64,000 bases of DNA from Vibrio sp. PID17_43 (GCF_002608565.1 NZ_LIXM01000019.1:1-64000), one strand, 5' to 3'; positions 9,054-18,283 are shown, numbered from the stretch's first letter. Notes: generated by a model not told the origin, from the letters alone. A program made the numbers and translations.

Positions 9054-9218
9054 ATGAATTGGTTTAAGAAAGGACTCAAACGTTACGACGATTGGTGTAA
9101 AGAGATGGGACTAACACCAGATCAAAGGCGCAGTTGTGTACCGTATAAACCAGACCCTGCTCATGACGCTTCTTCTAATAAAGAAGAACAAGAGAAGCCG
9201 AATAATGAAACTGTTTGA
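9054..9218 (+). CDS. DUF5363 family small protein
   Basis: A 54-aa basic protein starting MNWFKKGLKRYDDWCKEMGL and continuing TPDQRRSCVPYKPDP, then a Glu/Lys/Asn-rich tail. I recognise this as the DUF5363 family found in vibrios; its function is not known. The ATG at 9054 has AGGTG 5-6 nt upstream. Its last 14 nt overlap the start of the TatD-family gene yjjV, so the two are probably translated from one message, starting after the prfC terminator. Two cysteines (in DDWCKEM and RRSCVPY) are conserved in my memory of the family. Confidence 0.8.
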   Translation: MNWFKKGLKRYDDWCKEMGLTPDQRRSCVPYKPDPAHDASSNKEEQEKPNNETV

Positions 9219-9978
9219 TACCCATTGTCACTTCGATTTTGATGTGTTCCAAGACGATTTTGCCCATCAGTTTGAGCTTGCTCGTGAGCAAGGTATAGAA
9301 CGTATCTTGATCCCTTCAGTAGGACCAAGCAATTGGTCTCGCATTCAAACTATAGCCAGCCAATACCCGGGTCTTTACTACGCTTTGGGTTTTCATCCTT
9401 ACTTTCTTCAGCCTGATTTTGATCAACACGTCGCTGAATTGGAACGGCAGTTGTCACAAGCGGGTAAGCACTGTGTGGCAATTGGTGAGTGTGGTTTAGA
9501 TTTTTCCATCAATGTTCCTGTAGCACTTCAAGAACGAGCCCTTGAGTTGCAGTTTGAACTTGCGCGAAAATTCAAACTGCCCGTTATTCTTCACTGTCGT
9601 AAAGCGCACAATCGACTCGTTCAAATGGTCAAAACGGCAAAACTGCCTAAAGGTGGCGTGTTACATGCGTTTTCTGGTAGCTATCAACAAGCGATGGAAT
9701 GGGTTCGATTAGGCTTTTTCATTGGGGTGGGCGGCACAATTACTTACCCAAGAGCGAACAAAACGCGCGACGCGATTCAAAGACTATCTCTTGAACATCT
9801 GGTTTTAGAAACGGACGCGCCGGATATGCCCATACTTGGATATCAAGGGAAGCCCAACCACCCAAGTAAACTTATTCATGTGTTGAATGAGCTTGCGCAT
9901 TTGCATTCACAGCAATGGCAAACGATTGCGTGCCAGATGTGGGAAAATAGCAATTCAGTATTCTCAATATGTGAATAA
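9205..9978 (+). CDS. yjjV: TatD-family metal-dependent hydrolase YjjV
   Basis: A 257-aa TatD-family protein, closest to E. coli YjjV. It has the metal-binding start DTHCHFDFD (residues 4-12), GECGLDF with the bridging glutamate, LHCRKAHNRL with a metal histidine, and the terminal LETDAPDMP motif. TatD enzymes are 3'-5' exonucleases or D-aminoacyl-tRNA-type hydrolases; the exact substrate of YjjV is not settled. The ATG at 9205 is right for the family (MKLFDTHCHFDFD); the frame extends further upstream but that part overlaps the DUF5363 gene and has no similarity. The overlap suggests translational coupling. Confidence 0.92.
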   Translation: MKLFDTHCHFDFDVFQDDFAHQFELAREQGIERILIPSVGPSNWSRIQTIASQYPGLYYALGFHPYFLQPDFDQHVAELERQLSQAGKHCVAIGECGLDFSINVPVALQERALELQFELARKFKLPVILHCRKAHNRLVQMVKTAKLPKGGVLHAFSGSYQQAMEWVRLGFFIGVGGTITYPRANKTRDAIQRLSLEHLVLETDAPDMPILGYQGKPNHPSKLIHVLNELAHLHSQQWQTIACQMWENSNSVFSICE

Positions 9979-10002
9979 AATCGAAATATGCTGTTTAAAA
10001 TA

Positions 10003-10014
10003 GAAAACGTTTTC
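10003..10014. promoter_or_regulatory. LacI-family operator-like palindrome before nupC
   Basis: GAAAACGTTTTC is a perfect 12-bp palindrome with the central ACGT/CG core typical of LacI-family operators (PurR and CytR type). It lies just upstream of the CRP box. CytR or PurR control of nupC would fit known gammaproteobacterial regulation, but which regulator binds is inference. Confidence 0.5.
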
Positions 10015-10022
10015 CTTCCTAT

Positions 10023-10038
10023 TGTGATGTGTCTCACA
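10023..10038. promoter_or_regulatory. CRP-binding site upstream of nupC
   Basis: TGTGATGTGTCTCACA matches the CRP consensus TGTGA-N6-TCACA at every defined position. A TATAAT at 10112-10117 lies downstream, which would put the centre of the site at about -93 from the predicted transcription start, a known class I activator position. No good -35 hexamer is seen, as expected for a CRP-dependent promoter. Confidence 0.85.
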
Positions 10039-10111
10039 AATGAGGGTGAATCCATGATGAATCTTATAGGAAAGTGTGAAGGTGGCATTACTTTAATTGA
10101 TGCTGCATGAG

Positions 10112-10117
10112 TATAAT
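10112..10117 (+). promoter_or_regulatory. -10 element of the nupC promoter
   Basis: A perfect TATAAT 66 nt before the nupC ATG, within GAGTATAATTGC. The sequence 17 nt upstream (TACTTT) is a poor -35, consistent with activation by CRP at 10023-10038. Confidence 0.55.
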
Positions 10118-10182
10118 TGCCCCCGCTTTATAGCTCCATTTTGTAACACGCCAATAAATAACTTATAAGGAAGTCATAAACT

Positions 10183-11466
10183 ATGAGCCTGTTTATGAGC
10201 CTAGTCGGTATGGTAGTGCTTCTTGCTATTGCATTTGCATTTTCTAATAACCGTAAAGCTATCAATCTAAGAACTGTGGGTGGCGCATTTGCTATCCAAT
10301 TCGCATTAGGTGCATTTGTTCTTTATGTACCTTGGGGCCGTGATCTACTAAACGGTTTCTCTACTGGTGTTTCTAACGTTATCAACTACGGTAACAATGG
10401 TTCATCATTCCTATTCGGTGGTCTTGTTTCTGACAAGATGTTCGAAGTGTTCGGTGGCGGCGGTTTCATCTTCGCATTCCGCGTTCTTCCTACTCTGATC
10501 TTCTTCTCAGCACTGATTTCTGTTCTTTACTACATTGGCGCAATGCAGTGGGTTATCAAGATTCTTGGTGGTGCACTACAGAAAGCGCTCGGTACTTCTC
10601 GTGCGGAATCAATGTCAGCGGCTGCTAACATTTTCGTAGGTCAAACTGAAGCACCGCTAGTTGTTCGCCCATTCGTTCCAAAAATGACTCAATCTGAGCT
10701 ATTCGCAGTAATGTGTGGTGGTCTAGCCTCTGTTGCTGGTGGTGTACTAGCAGGTTACGCATCAATGGGTGTTCCACTAGAGTACCTAGTAGCAGCATCA
10801 TTCATGGCAGCACCAGGTGGTCTACTGTTCGCTAAGATTCTTCACCCAGAGACTGACAAGCCTCGCGAAGATTTCGAAGAAGCAATGGACGGTGGCGATG
10901 ATAAACCAGCTAACGTAATCGACGCAGCAGCAGGCGGTGCGGCTTCTGGTCTACAACTTGCGCTAAACGTAGGTGCAATGCTAATCGCTTTCGTTGGTCT
11001 GATTGCTCTTATCAACGGTATGCTAGGTGGCATTGGTGGTTGGTTCGGTATGCCTGAACTCACTCTAGAGCTAATCCTAGGTTACGCGTTCTCTCCACTA
11101 GCATTCCTAATCGGTGTTCCATGGGACGAAGCAGTTGTTGCTGGTTCATTCATCGGTCAGAAACTCGTTATCAACGAATTCGTTGCGTACTTGAACTTCA
11201 CTCCTTACCTAGGTGAAGGCGCTCAAGTGGTTGCGGCAACGGGTGAAGTAATGTCTGAGAAGACAACGGCTATCATCTCATTCGCACTATGTGGCTTCGC
11301 GAACCTTTCTTCTATCGCGATCCTACTTGGTGGTCTAGGTAGCCTTGCACCAAACCGTCGCAGCGATATCGCTCGCATGGGTATTAAAGCCGTTCTTGCT
11401 GGTACGTTGTCTAACCTAATGGCAGCGACGATTGCAGGCTTCTGCCTTAGCCTTGCAGCACTTTAA
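10183..11466 (+). CDS. nupC: Concentrative nucleoside transporter (CNT family, NupC)
   Basis: An inner-membrane nucleoside symporter that imports nucleosides for the downstream deo enzymes. The 427-aa sequence is very close to vcCNT of V. cholerae, the sodium-coupled transporter with a known structure. The nucleoside-binding motif GQTEAPL lies at residues 153-159 and the second binding region contains EFVAY and [17 protein letters not shown]. Multiple hydrophobic segments cover the length. The ATG at 10183 has AAGGAAG upstream. Control by CRP and a LacI-family repressor is likely from the sites just upstream. It ends at its own terminator, so it is a separate unit from deoCABD although functionally linked. 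Codon use is strongly biased, suggesting high expression. Confidence 0.96.
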   Translation: MSLFMSLVGMVVLLAIAFAFSNNRKAINLRTVGGAFAIQFALGAFVLYVPWGRDLLNGFSTGVSNVINYGNNGSSFLFGGLVSDKMFEVFGGGGFIFAFRVLPTLIFFSALISVLYYIGAMQWVIKILGGALQKALGTSRAESMSAAANIFVGQTEAPLVVRPFVPKMTQSELFAVMCGGLASVAGGVLAGYASMGVPLEYLVAASFMAAPGGLLFAKILHPETDKPREDFEEAMDGGDDKPANVIDAAAGGAASGLQLALNVGAMLIAFVGLIALINGMLGGIGGWFGMPELTLELILGYAFSPLAFLIGVPWDEAVVAGSFIGQKLVINEFVAYLNFTPYLGEGAQVVAATGEVMSEKTTAIISFALCGFANLSSIAILLGGLGSLAPNRRSDIARMGIKAVLAGTLSNLMAATIAGFCLSLAAL

Positions 11467-11505
11467 TTAGAATCGGTTCTTAATATATAGACGCCGTTTT
11501 AAATC

Positions 11506-11541
11506 ATGCCCTGTAGCAAGAAATTGCTGCGGGGCATTTTT
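11506..11541 (+). terminator. Rho-independent terminator of nupC
   Basis: A 14-nt arm (11506-11519) pairs with 11524-11537 with one internal mismatch and a GAAA loop, followed by TTTTTC. It lies 40 nt after the nupC stop codon. Confidence 0.88.
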
Positions 11542-11801
11542 CGTTTTTGGCCCAAAAAAATTTAACCGCATGTAGGACGACGAGAGTCGCTTACGCAGTC
11601 GGTGGAATAGGGGTTGGAAAATTTTGAGATACAAACCGTTTGCGCTCTATTTGGTGCTACAGTTTTGCGGTGAAACTCTATAATGTAGTAATTACAAAGT
11701 CGTGGTTATGATTATCAAATAATCACTGAGTGAATAGTACATACTCAATGGGCAAATGAATTGCCCTTCATGTTACATCTTACAAGCGTTTTTCTTTGTG
11801 A

Positions 11802-11817
11802 TGTGATATTAAAGACA
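11802..11817. promoter_or_regulatory. CRP-like site in the deoC leader
   Basis: TGTGATATTAAAGACA has a perfect left half (TGTGA) and 3 of 5 right-half matches to TCACA at the correct 6-nt spacing. The site is weak, but CRP control of deoC is known in E. coli. Confidence 0.4.
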
Positions 11818-11909
11818 CCGCAATCATAGATTGTTGTGCCATAGGCCAAACTGGTACTGTGCGGTGACAAGGATAGCAATTGGCATATGAATTTTTCGCT
11901 GACTATGCC
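11816..11909 (+). other. Candidate structured RNA or operator cluster before deoC
   Basis: Nested inverted repeats can fold into a compact element. An outer 7-bp stem CACCGCA (11816-11822) with TGCGGTG (11860-11866) encloses a small AATC/GATT hairpin (11822-11832) and a 6-bp hairpin GTGCCA (11836-11841) with TGGTAC (11852-11857). A further 6-bp hairpin GGCATA (11882-11887) with TATGCC (11904-11909) follows, and AGTCT (11911-11915) can pair with AGACT (11942-11946). I do not recognise a known riboswitch. If the promoter lies downstream, the repeats would instead be CytR- or DeoR-type operators. Confidence 0.35.
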
Positions 11910-12046
11910 GAGTCTTCAGGGAACCAAGTCCGTTCATTAATAGACTGATTAGCCAAATTTTTACACACTGTCTTCTTCTTGATTATAGTTAGATAGTTGA
12001 TATGAGGTTAAGCAGTGAATTTTTTGAATATTGATCGGAGATAGAA

Positions 12047-12823
12047 ATGAGCGATTTAAAAGCAGCAGCACTACGTGCACTTAAACTAATGGACCTAACG
12101 ACGCTGAATGATGATGACACTGATGCAAAAGTGATCGCATTATGTCATGATGCGAAATCAGCAGTAGGTAACACAGCTGCAATCTGTATTTACCCTCGCT
12201 TTATTCCTATTGCTAAGAAGACACTTCGTGAGCAAGGCACGCCAGACGTTCGCATTGCGACAGTAACCAACTTCCCACACGGTAACGACGATATTGAAAT
12301 CGCAGTGGCTGAAACAAAAGCGGCAGTTGCTTACGGTGCAGACGAAGTAGACGTGGTTTTCCCATACCGCGCTCTAATGGCTGGTGATGAGAAAGTGGGC
12401 TTTGAACTTGTTAAGCAATGTAAAGAAGCTTGTGGTGACATCCTTCTTAAAGTGATCATCGAAACGGGTGAATTAAAAGAAGAAGCGCTAATCAAGAAAG
12501 CATCTCAAATCTGTATCGAAGCAGGTGCTGACTTCATTAAAACTTCAACGGGTAAAGTGCCAGTTAACGCAACACCAGAATACGCACGCATGATGCTTGA
12601 AGTTATTCGTGACATGGGTGTTGCTGAGACAGTTGGTTTCAAACCAGCAGGTGGTGTGCGTACGGCTGAAGATGCGGCTGCATACCTAGCAATGGCTGAT
12701 GAAATCCTAGGTGACAATTGGGTTGATGCTCGTCACTACCGTTTTGGTGCGTCTAGCCTGCTAACAAATCTACTAAATACATTAGAAGTATCGGACCAAG
12801 TCGCTGATCCATCAGCGTACTAA
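12047..12823 (+). CDS. deoC: Deoxyribose-phosphate aldolase
   Basis: DeoC splits 2-deoxyribose 5-phosphate into acetaldehyde and glyceraldehyde 3-phosphate, the last step of deoxynucleoside catabolism. The 258-aa product has the family length (259 in E. coli). The Schiff-base lysine is K165 in [10 protein letters not shown], the second catalytic lysine is K199 in GFKPAGGVR, and D102 lies in EVDVV. The ATG at 12047 follows CGGAGAT. First gene of deoCABD; a hairpin separates it from deoA. Confidence 0.97.
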   Translation: MSDLKAAALRALKLMDLTTLNDDDTDAKVIALCHDAKSAVGNTAAICIYPRFIPIAKKTLREQGTPDVRIATVTNFPHGNDDIEIAVAETKAAVAYGADEVDVVFPYRALMAGDEKVGFELVKQCKEACGDILLKVIIETGELKEEALIKKASQICIEAGADFIKTSTGKVPVNATPEYARMMLEVIRDMGVAETVGFKPAGGVRTAEDAAAYLAMADEILGDNWVDARHYRFGASSLLTNLLNTLEVSDQVADPSAY

Positions 12824-12844
12824 TTCCAAATAAAGCGTCTGAAT

Positions 12845-12868
12845 GGTAGCACCAGTTTCGGTGCTACC
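12845..12868 (+). other. Perfect hairpin between deoC and deoA
   Basis: GGTAGCACC (12845-12853) pairs perfectly with GGTGCTACC (12860-12868) around a 6-nt loop. There is no T-run after it, so it is not a classic terminator. It could protect the deoC 3' end or mark an RNase processing site, giving deoC a different mRNA level from deoABD. Confidence 0.6.
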
Positions 12869-12921
12869 AACCTCTTCTACCCTACTATTACCATGGCTCA
12901 TAAAGAGCTTGGGAGGAACTA

Positions 12922-14250
12922 ATGTATTTACCTCAAGAGATCATTCGTAAAAAACGTGATGGCGAAGTTCTTACTGCTGACGAAATCAATTTCTTTATTC
13001 AAGGCGTAGCAGATAACAGCGTATCTGAAGGTCAGATCGCGGCATTTGCTATGGCTATCTTCTTCAATGAAATGACGATGCCAGAGCGTATCGCACTGAC
13101 TTGTGCAATGCGTGATTCGGGCATGGTCATCGACTGGAGCCACATGAACTTTGGTGGTCCAATTGTCGATAAACACTCAACTGGTGGCGTGGGTGACGTG
13201 ACTTCTCTGATGCTTGGCCCTATGGTGGCAGCATGTGGCGGTTTCGTACCCATGATTTCTGGCCGTGGCCTTGGCCACACTGGCGGTACACTGGACAAGC
13301 TTGAGTCAATTCCTGGCTACAACATCACACCAACCAATGACGTCTTTGGTCAAGTAACCAAAGACGCAGGTGTGGCGATCATTGGTCAAACGGGTGATCT
13401 AGCGCCAGCGGATAAGCGCGTTTACGCAACTCGCGATATCACGGCAACGGTCGATAACATTTCACTGATCACGGCGTCGATTTTATCGAAGAAGCTTGCT
13501 GCAGGTCTTGAGTCTTTAGTGATGGATGTAAAAGTAGGTTCTGGTGCATTTATGCCAACTTACGAAGCGTCTGAAGAGCTAGCAAAATCTATCGTTGCGG
13601 TAGCAAATGGTGCTGGTACAACGACAACCGCTATCCTGACAGACATGAACCAAGTGCTGGCTTCTTCTGCGGGTAATGCAGTAGAGGTACGCGAGGCGGT
13701 TCGCTTCCTAACGGGTGAATACCGCAATCCACGTCTACTTGAAGTGACCATGGTATCATGTGCAGAAATGCTGGTACTTGGCAAGCTTGCTGAGAATACG
13801 GAAGATGCTCGTGCGAAACTGATGGAAGTACTTGATAACGGTAAAGCGGTTGAATGCTTTGGTAAGATGGTTGCTGGACTTGGCGGACCGGCAGACTTCG
13901 TAGAAAACTACGATAACTACCTAGAGAAAGCCGAAATCATCAAGCCTGTTTACGCCACAGAAACGGGCATCGTTTCAGCAATGGATACGCGTGCTATCGG
14001 TATGGCTGTGGTTTCTATGGGTGGTGGTCGCCGCGTTGCGACGGACGAAATCGACTATGCGGTTGGTTTCGACAATTTCATTCGTTTGGGTGAAGTCGCA
14101 GACGGTGATAAGCCTCTTGCTGTTATCCACGCTCGCACCGAAGTGCAGTGGGAAGAGGCCGCTAAAGCCCTTCGTAACGCCATTAAGGTGGGGGGGGAAT
14201 ACACACCAACGCCAGAGGTTTACCGCCAAATCCGTGCAGAAGACATCTAA
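12922..14250 (+). CDS. deoA: Thymidine phosphorylase
   Basis: DeoA cleaves thymidine with phosphate to thymine and 2-deoxyribose 1-phosphate. The 442-aa product matches the family (440 in E. coli). The phosphate and nucleoside binding signature is clear: [17 protein letters not shown] (about 84-100) followed by [20 protein letters not shown]. The ATG at 12922 follows GGGAGGAACTA, a strong ribosome binding site. It is 98 nt after deoC and 68 nt before deoB in the same operon. Confidence 0.97.
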   Translation: MYLPQEIIRKKRDGEVLTADEINFFIQGVADNSVSEGQIAAFAMAIFFNEMTMPERIALTCAMRDSGMVIDWSHMNFGGPIVDKHSTGGVGDVTSLMLGPMVAACGGFVPMISGRGLGHTGGTLDKLESIPGYNITPTNDVFGQVTKDAGVAIIGQTGDLAPADKRVYATRDITATVDNISLITASILSKKLAAGLESLVMDVKVGSGAFMPTYEASEELAKSIVAVANGAGTTTTAILTDMNQVLASSAGNAVEVREAVRFLTGEYRNPRLLEVTMVSCAEMLVLGKLAENTEDARAKLMEVLDNGKAVECFGKMVAGLGGPADFVENYDNYLEKAEIIKPVYATETGIVSAMDTRAIGMAVVSMGGGRRVATDEIDYAVGFDNFIRLGEVADGDKPLAVIHARTEVQWEEAAKALRNAIKVGGEYTPTPEVYRQIRAEDI

Positions 14251-14318
14251 TCGATTAAGTAATTACGTAGGCCTGCTCAATTATAGCTAAGACACCGAGT
14301 GGGCCTAAGGAACGAGCA

Positions 14319-15539
14319 ATGAAAAGAGCATTTATTTTAGTACTAGACTCATTCGGCATTGGTGCAAGCGCAGATGCTGAGCAATTTGGTGATGTAGGTT
14401 CAGACACGCTAGGTCATATCGCTGACCAGTGTGAGCAAGGCTTAGCGGATAACGAGCAGCGTCAAGGCGCACTTCGTCTTCCAAACCTATCGAAACTCGG
14501 TCTGGCAATGGCACACAAAGAGTCAACTGGTCGCTTCGCACCGGGCTTAGACGCAGAAGCTGAAATCATCGGTGCTTATGGTCATGCGGCTGAGCTTTCA
14601 TCAGGTAAAGACACGCCTTCAGGCCACTGGGAAATCGCAGGTGTACCTGTTCTTTTTGATTGGGGTTACTTCACTGATAAAGCGAACAGCTTCCCGAAAG
14701 AGCTGACTGACCGCATCCTTGAGCGTGCTGGCCTAGACGGTTTCCTAGGTAACTGCCACGCATCTGGTACGCAAGTACTGAATGATCTGGGTGAAGAGCA
14801 CATGAAGACGGGTAAGCCGATCTTCTACACCTCTGCAGATTCAGTATTCCAAATCGCGTGTCACGAAGAGACATTCGGTCTAGAGCGTCTACTTGAGCTG
14901 TGCCAAATTGCGCGTGAAGAGCTGGAAGATTACAACATCGGCCGTGTGATTGCGCGTCCATTTATTGGCCCGGGTAAAGGTCAGTTTGAGCGTACTGGTA
15001 ACCGTCGTGATTTGTCTGTTGAGCCACCAGCGACAACGGTTCTCCAAAAGCTAGTAGAAGAGAAGCAAGGTAACGTCGTCTCTATCGGTAAGATCGCAGA
15101 TATTTACGCAAACTGTGGTATCACTAAGAAAGTGAAAGCGACAGGTATTCCAGCATTGTTTGAAGCAACGCTAGAGCAAATCAAAGAGGCGGGTGATAAC
15201 ACCATCGTATTTACGAACTTCGTAGATTTCGACTCAGCTTATGGCCACCGCCGTGACGTGGCTGGTTATGCTGCGGCACTTGAATACTTTGATGGCCGTA
15301 TCAACGAAGTTCTCGATATAATGGAAGAAGACGACGTACTTATCCTAACGGCGGACCACGGTTGTGACCCAACATGGCCAGGTACTGACCATACACGAGA
15401 GCACATTCCAGTGGTCGTTTACGGTAAGAAAGTGCCAGCAGGCTCATTAGGTCGTCGTGATAGCTTTGCAGATATCGGCCAAACATTGGCAACGTACTTC
15501 GGTACTTCTCCAATGGAATACGGTAAGAACTTTCTATAA
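14319..15539 (+). CDS. deoB: Phosphopentomutase
   Basis: DeoB interconverts (deoxy)ribose 1-phosphate and 5-phosphate, connecting the phosphorylases DeoA and DeoD to DeoC. The 406-aa product belongs to the alkaline-phosphatase-like metalloenzymes: the first metal aspartate is D10 in [20 protein letters not shown] contains the phosphorylated threonine region, and [19 protein letters not shown] near the C terminus carries the other metal ligands. Start ATG at 14319 follows AAGGAACGAGCA. It is the third gene of deoCABD. Confidence 0.97.
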   Translation: MKRAFILVLDSFGIGASADAEQFGDVGSDTLGHIADQCEQGLADNEQRQGALRLPNLSKLGLAMAHKESTGRFAPGLDAEAEIIGAYGHAAELSSGKDTPSGHWEIAGVPVLFDWGYFTDKANSFPKELTDRILERAGLDGFLGNCHASGTQVLNDLGEEHMKTGKPIFYTSADSVFQIACHEETFGLERLLELCQIAREELEDYNIGRVIARPFIGPGKGQFERTGNRRDLSVEPPATTVLQKLVEEKQGNVVSIGKIADIYANCGITKKVKATGIPALFEATLEQIKEAGDNTIVFTNFVDFDSAYGHRRDVAGYAAALEYFDGRINEVLDIMEEDDVLILTADHGCDPTWPGTDHTREHIPVVVYGKKVPAGSLGRRDSFADIGQTLATYFGTSPMEYGKNFL

Positions 15540-15600
15540 TAGATAAACTATTGAAAACAGGGAGCATGATAGCTCCTCGTTTTATGTTCGCAGTGCTAAA

Positions 15601-15639
15601 CCTATCTAAATAATTGGACCATTTACTTATCTAGATAGG
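15601..15639. repeat. Inverted repeat between deoB and deoD
   Basis: CCTATCTA (15601-15608) and TAGATAGG (15632-15639) are perfect inverted arms 23 nt apart. A short hairpin GGAGC/GCTCC (15561-15576) followed by CGTTTT precedes it. The 187-bp gap is larger than elsewhere in the operon, so an internal promoter, operator or weak terminator for deoD is possible; E. coli also has extra control before deoB/deoD. Confidence 0.4.
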
Positions 15640-15726
15640 CATTAGAATACTGCTTGTCAAAATCATATCAATCTAGTCCATTCCTCCATCAGAGGTGAAC
15701 GCTAGAGACAGGTTAAGGAATAAAAC

Positions 15727-16446
15727 ATGGCAACTCCACATATCAACGCAGAAATGGGTGCTTTCGCAGACGTCGTTCTAATGCCAGGTGACCCGCTACG
15801 TGCAAAATACATCGCTGAAACTTTCTTAGATGATGTTGTTCAAGTATGTGATGTTCGTAATATGTTTGGTTACACAGGTACTTACAAAGGCCGTAAGATC
15901 TCTGTAATGGGCCACGGTATGGGCATCCCATCATGTTCAATCTACGTGACTGAGCTGATCAAAGATTTCGGCGTGAAGAAAGTAATCCGTGTAGGTAGCT
16001 GTGGTGCAGTAAACGAAGACATTAAAGTACGTGATGTTGTGATCGGTATGGGCGCGTGTACGGACTCTAAAGTCAACCGTATCCGCTTCAAAGGTCATGA
16101 TTTCGCAGCCATCGCTGACTACAAAATGGTTCGCGCAGCAGAAGAAGCAGCAAAAGCGCGCGGCGTAGACGTAAAAGTAGGTAACCTATTCTCAGCTGAA
16201 CTGTTCTACACGCCAGATCCAGACATGTTCGACGTAATGGACAAGTACGGCATCGTTGGTGTGGAAATGGAAGCGGCGGGCATCTACGGCGTTGCAGCAG
16301 AGTACGGTGCAAAAGCACTGACGATCTGTACGGTTTCTGACCATATTAAAACAGGTGAGCAAACCACATCGGAAGAGCGTCAAAATACGTTCAACGACAT
16401 GATGTTGATCGCACTAGATTCTGTACTGCTTGGTGACGAAGAATAA
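15727..16446 (+). CDS. deoD: Purine nucleoside phosphorylase (DeoD type)
   Basis: DeoD phosphorolyses purine (deoxy)nucleosides to free base and (deoxy)ribose 1-phosphate and is a homohexamer in E. coli. The length of 239 aa is the same as the E. coli enzyme. Visible signatures include [36 protein letters not shown] with the phosphate-binding serine, [11 protein letters not shown] in the nucleoside pocket and TVSDHI with the catalytic aspartate. AAGGA lies 7 nt before the ATG. Last gene of the deo operon, closed by a strong terminator. Confidence 0.97.
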   Translation: MATPHINAEMGAFADVVLMPGDPLRAKYIAETFLDDVVQVCDVRNMFGYTGTYKGRKISVMGHGMGIPSCSIYVTELIKDFGVKKVIRVGSCGAVNEDIKVRDVVIGMGACTDSKVNRIRFKGHDFAAIADYKMVRAAEEAAKARGVDVKVGNLFSAELFYTPDPDMFDVMDKYGIVGVEMEAAGIYGVAAEYGAKALTICTVSDHIKTGEQTTSEERQNTFNDMMLIALDSVLLGDEE

Positions 16447-16490
16447 GCGACGTAGAGTCATCTTTTTAGTTAAAGCAATACGTAAATAAA

Positions 16491-16519
16491 ACAGCCCGCA
16501 CAAAGCGGGCTGTTTTTTT
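16491..16519 (+). terminator. Rho-independent terminator of the deo operon
   Basis: A perfect 9-bp GC-rich stem (16491-16499 with 16505-16513), a 5-nt loop and a run of seven T. It lies 45 nt after the deoD stop codon; the convergent smp gene ends at 16557. Confidence 0.94.
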
Positions 16520-16556
16520 ATTCGAAATAATGACCAGCTCTTTGTTACGATTGCTA

Positions 16557-17162
16557 TTATTTGGTCAAAAGCAGGTTCTCACCTTTCTTACGGCGGATCG
16601 ACTGTCTACGTAAAATCATAATAAACAACATGCCGCACACAAAGCTCATCAATACCATCATGTACATGTAACGATCGCTTTTGCGATAGTGATGATCGGA
16701 GATGGCGGTTACGCGACCAGTTTCAAACGTGACGCGGACAAAACCGATGATCGCGTCATCTGAAAATACTGGTTCAACCAATTGTTGGCGGCCAATTGAT
16801 GCGGTAGCCAGTGGCGTATCTAGCCCTAAGACTTCTCGCACGGATAGTGCGCCTTCACTCGATGCTAATCTTACGCCCTGTGCATTATAAATGGTCGCAT
16901 CGAATACTAAGCGATCTTGCGCGAGTTGGTTGGTCAGCTTAAGAAGCCGCTCTTGATCTTTATTCAAAATCATTTCGCTGGCAGACAACGAAGCCTGAGA
17001 GATCAACACTCGACTCAGAGTCTCAAGCTGCTGTGCTTGAATCTTTTCGTTGCCTTTACTTATCACTACGCTATTTTTAAATGTGAAAAATAGCATCAAA
17101 CCCAGCAAGATTAACGCTAAAATTCGTAAGGCATTCTTTACTGAGAACAAAGATTCACTCAT
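16557..17162 (-). CDS. smp: Smp-like membrane protein (SMP_2 family, YtjB)
   Basis: A 201-aa membrane protein of the Smp/YtjB family, encoded divergently from serB exactly as in E. coli. It has an N-terminal membrane helix (about residues 12-30, LRILALILLGLMLFFTF), a periplasmic domain of about 120 residues, and a second helix (about 168-186) followed by a basic tail RRQSIRRKKGE. The molecular role is unknown. I place the start at the ATG at 17162 because similarity begins with MSESLFSVKN; the frame extends to 17291 but would run into the serB start region. Confidence 0.85.
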   Translation of the reverse strand: MSESLFSVKNALRILALILLGLMLFFTFKNSVVISKGNEKIQAQQLETLSRVLISQASLSASEMILNKDQERLLKLTNQLAQDRLVFDATIYNAQGVRLASSEGALSVREVLGLDTPLATASIGRQQLVEPVFSDDAIIGFVRVTFETGRVTAISDHHYRKSDRYMYMMVLMSFVCGMLFIMILRRQSIRRKKGENLLLTK

Positions 17163-17253
17163 GCACTTTACTCGTCCATTCAAAATAAAACAAAGACTTG
17201 CCTTTTTAGTTTGTTGAGGTAACGTTTTAGCAAAGTCATAAGGGATTATATAC

Positions 17254-18234
17254 ATGGATGCGTCAAAAAGCTTGCCTATCAGAAGGCACACGACTCTTTT
17301 AAAACGACTACCTGAAACTCGATTTGCGACTCAGCGGGATAAAGCCAAAGCGAACTGGATTGTTTTTGCACCGTGCCTTACTCCCGGCCTGTTTGAAGAT
17401 ATCGACTTTTTTACAGGCCTTTACACTCCAGTTTTAGATACTTGGAAAGTGGGGCAGTATGAAGTGGCTCTGATGGGGGGAGAACTCACCACGGAGCATC
17501 AAACTATTCTGAAAAGCCTCAACCTTGATTATGCCTCGCTGAATGAAGTACCGGATCTCTCTGCTCCCGGGCTTATCGTATTTGATATGGATTCCACGGC
17601 GATTCAAATCGAATGTATTGATGAAATTGCCAAGCTAGCCGGTGTCGGAGAGGAAGTGGCTGAGGTGACAGAGCGCGCCATGCTAGGTGAGCTAGATTTT
17701 GAACAAAGTTTGCGTCAGCGCGTTGGGAAGTTGAAAGGGGCGGATGAAGTCATTCTCGAACAAGTGCGTAGTCAATTGCCATTCATGCCAGACTTTGAAT
17801 CTTTGATCGCCACATTGAAAGCGTTAGGCTGGAAAACAGCGATTGCATCAGGTGGTTTTACTTATTTCTCTGACCATATAAAAGAGTGCGTAGGGCTGGA
17901 TTTTGCGCGTTCGAATCAACTGGATATTGTTAAAGGCAAGCTCACCGGTGAAGTATTAGGCGATGTGGTGAATGCCCAGACTAAAGCGGATATTTTGGTC
18001 GAGTTGGCCCAAGAGTACGATATTGAATTGCACAATACCGTCGCTGTTGGCGATGGCGCAAATGACTTGCTGATGATGTCCGTTGCTGGGTTAGGTATTG
18101 CCTACCACGCGAAACCAAAGGTGGAGGAGCAGGCTCAAGCTTCGGTGCGATTCGCTGGGTTAGGTGGCGTGTTGTGTATTCTTTCGGGGGCGTTGGTGAA
18201 GCAGCAAAAAATCAGCTGGAAGTCGAAGCCATAA
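17254..18234 (+). CDS. serB: Phosphoserine phosphatase
   Basis: SerB is a HAD-family phosphatase that makes serine from phosphoserine, the last step of serine synthesis. The 326-aa product has the family's N-terminal ACT-like region (about 1-100) and the HAD core: DMDST with the nucleophile D111 and acid/base D113, SGGF (about 199-202) and the Mg2+-binding GDGAND (266-271). The ATG at 17254 follows GGGA by 9 nt. Divergent from smp, with about 90 bp between the two starts, and ending at a bidirectional terminator. Confidence 0.96.
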   Translation: MDASKSLPIRRHTTLLKRLPETRFATQRDKAKANWIVFAPCLTPGLFEDIDFFTGLYTPVLDTWKVGQYEVALMGGELTTEHQTILKSLNLDYASLNEVPDLSAPGLIVFDMDSTAIQIECIDEIAKLAGVGEEVAEVTERAMLGELDFEQSLRQRVGKLKGADEVILEQVRSQLPFMPDFESLIATLKALGWKTAIASGGFTYFSDHIKECVGLDFARSNQLDIVKGKLTGEVLGDVVNAQTKADILVELAQEYDIELHNTVAVGDGANDLLMMSVAGLGIAYHAKPKVEEQAQASVRFAGLGGVLCILSGALVKQQKISWKSKP

Positions 18235-18255
18235 TGGAATGGACAGTAAGATAAT

Positions 18256-18282
18256 AAAACACCGCCAAGTTGGCGGTGTTTT
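18256..18282. terminator. Bidirectional terminator between serB and the PilZ gene
   Basis: AAAACACCGCCA pairs with TGGCGGTGTTTT around a 3-nt loop, giving A/T tails on both sides. It serves the convergent serB (plus) and PilZ (minus) genes. Confidence 0.93.
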
Positions 18283-18283
18283 G

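Larger units (their letters stand above)
11542..12046 (+). promoter_or_regulatory. Long regulatory leader of the deo operon
   Basis: A 505-bp gap without an ORF in front of deoC. It contains a small hairpin GGGCAA-N5-TTGCCC at 11750-11766, a CRP-like site at 11802-11817, and a dense group of inverted repeats at 11816-11909 listed separately. The E. coli deo operon is controlled by CRP, CytR and DeoR, so several operators are expected here. The transcription start cannot be fixed by eye; the region nearest the gene (about 11975-12010) is AT-rich and may contain the promoter. Confidence 0.5.

Noticed and set aside
9136..9204. Longer N terminus for the TatD-family protein
   Set aside because: The extra residues lie in the overlap with the DUF5363 gene, have no family similarity, and the internal ATG at 9205 gives the standard metal-binding start.
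11816..11975. Known riboswitch upstream of deoC
   Set aside because: The core sequences of purine, 2'-deoxyguanosine, c-di-GMP, cobalamin and ZTP classes were looked for by eye and are not present; reported only as an unassigned structured element.
13975..14290. Overlapping ORFs on both strands within the 3' part of deoA
   Set aside because: They are shadows of the strongly codon-biased deoA frame, with no domain or ribosome binding site.
17163..17291. Longer N terminus for Smp
   Set aside because: It would overlap the serB start and adds sequence unlike the family; the ATG at 17162 gives the expected protein.
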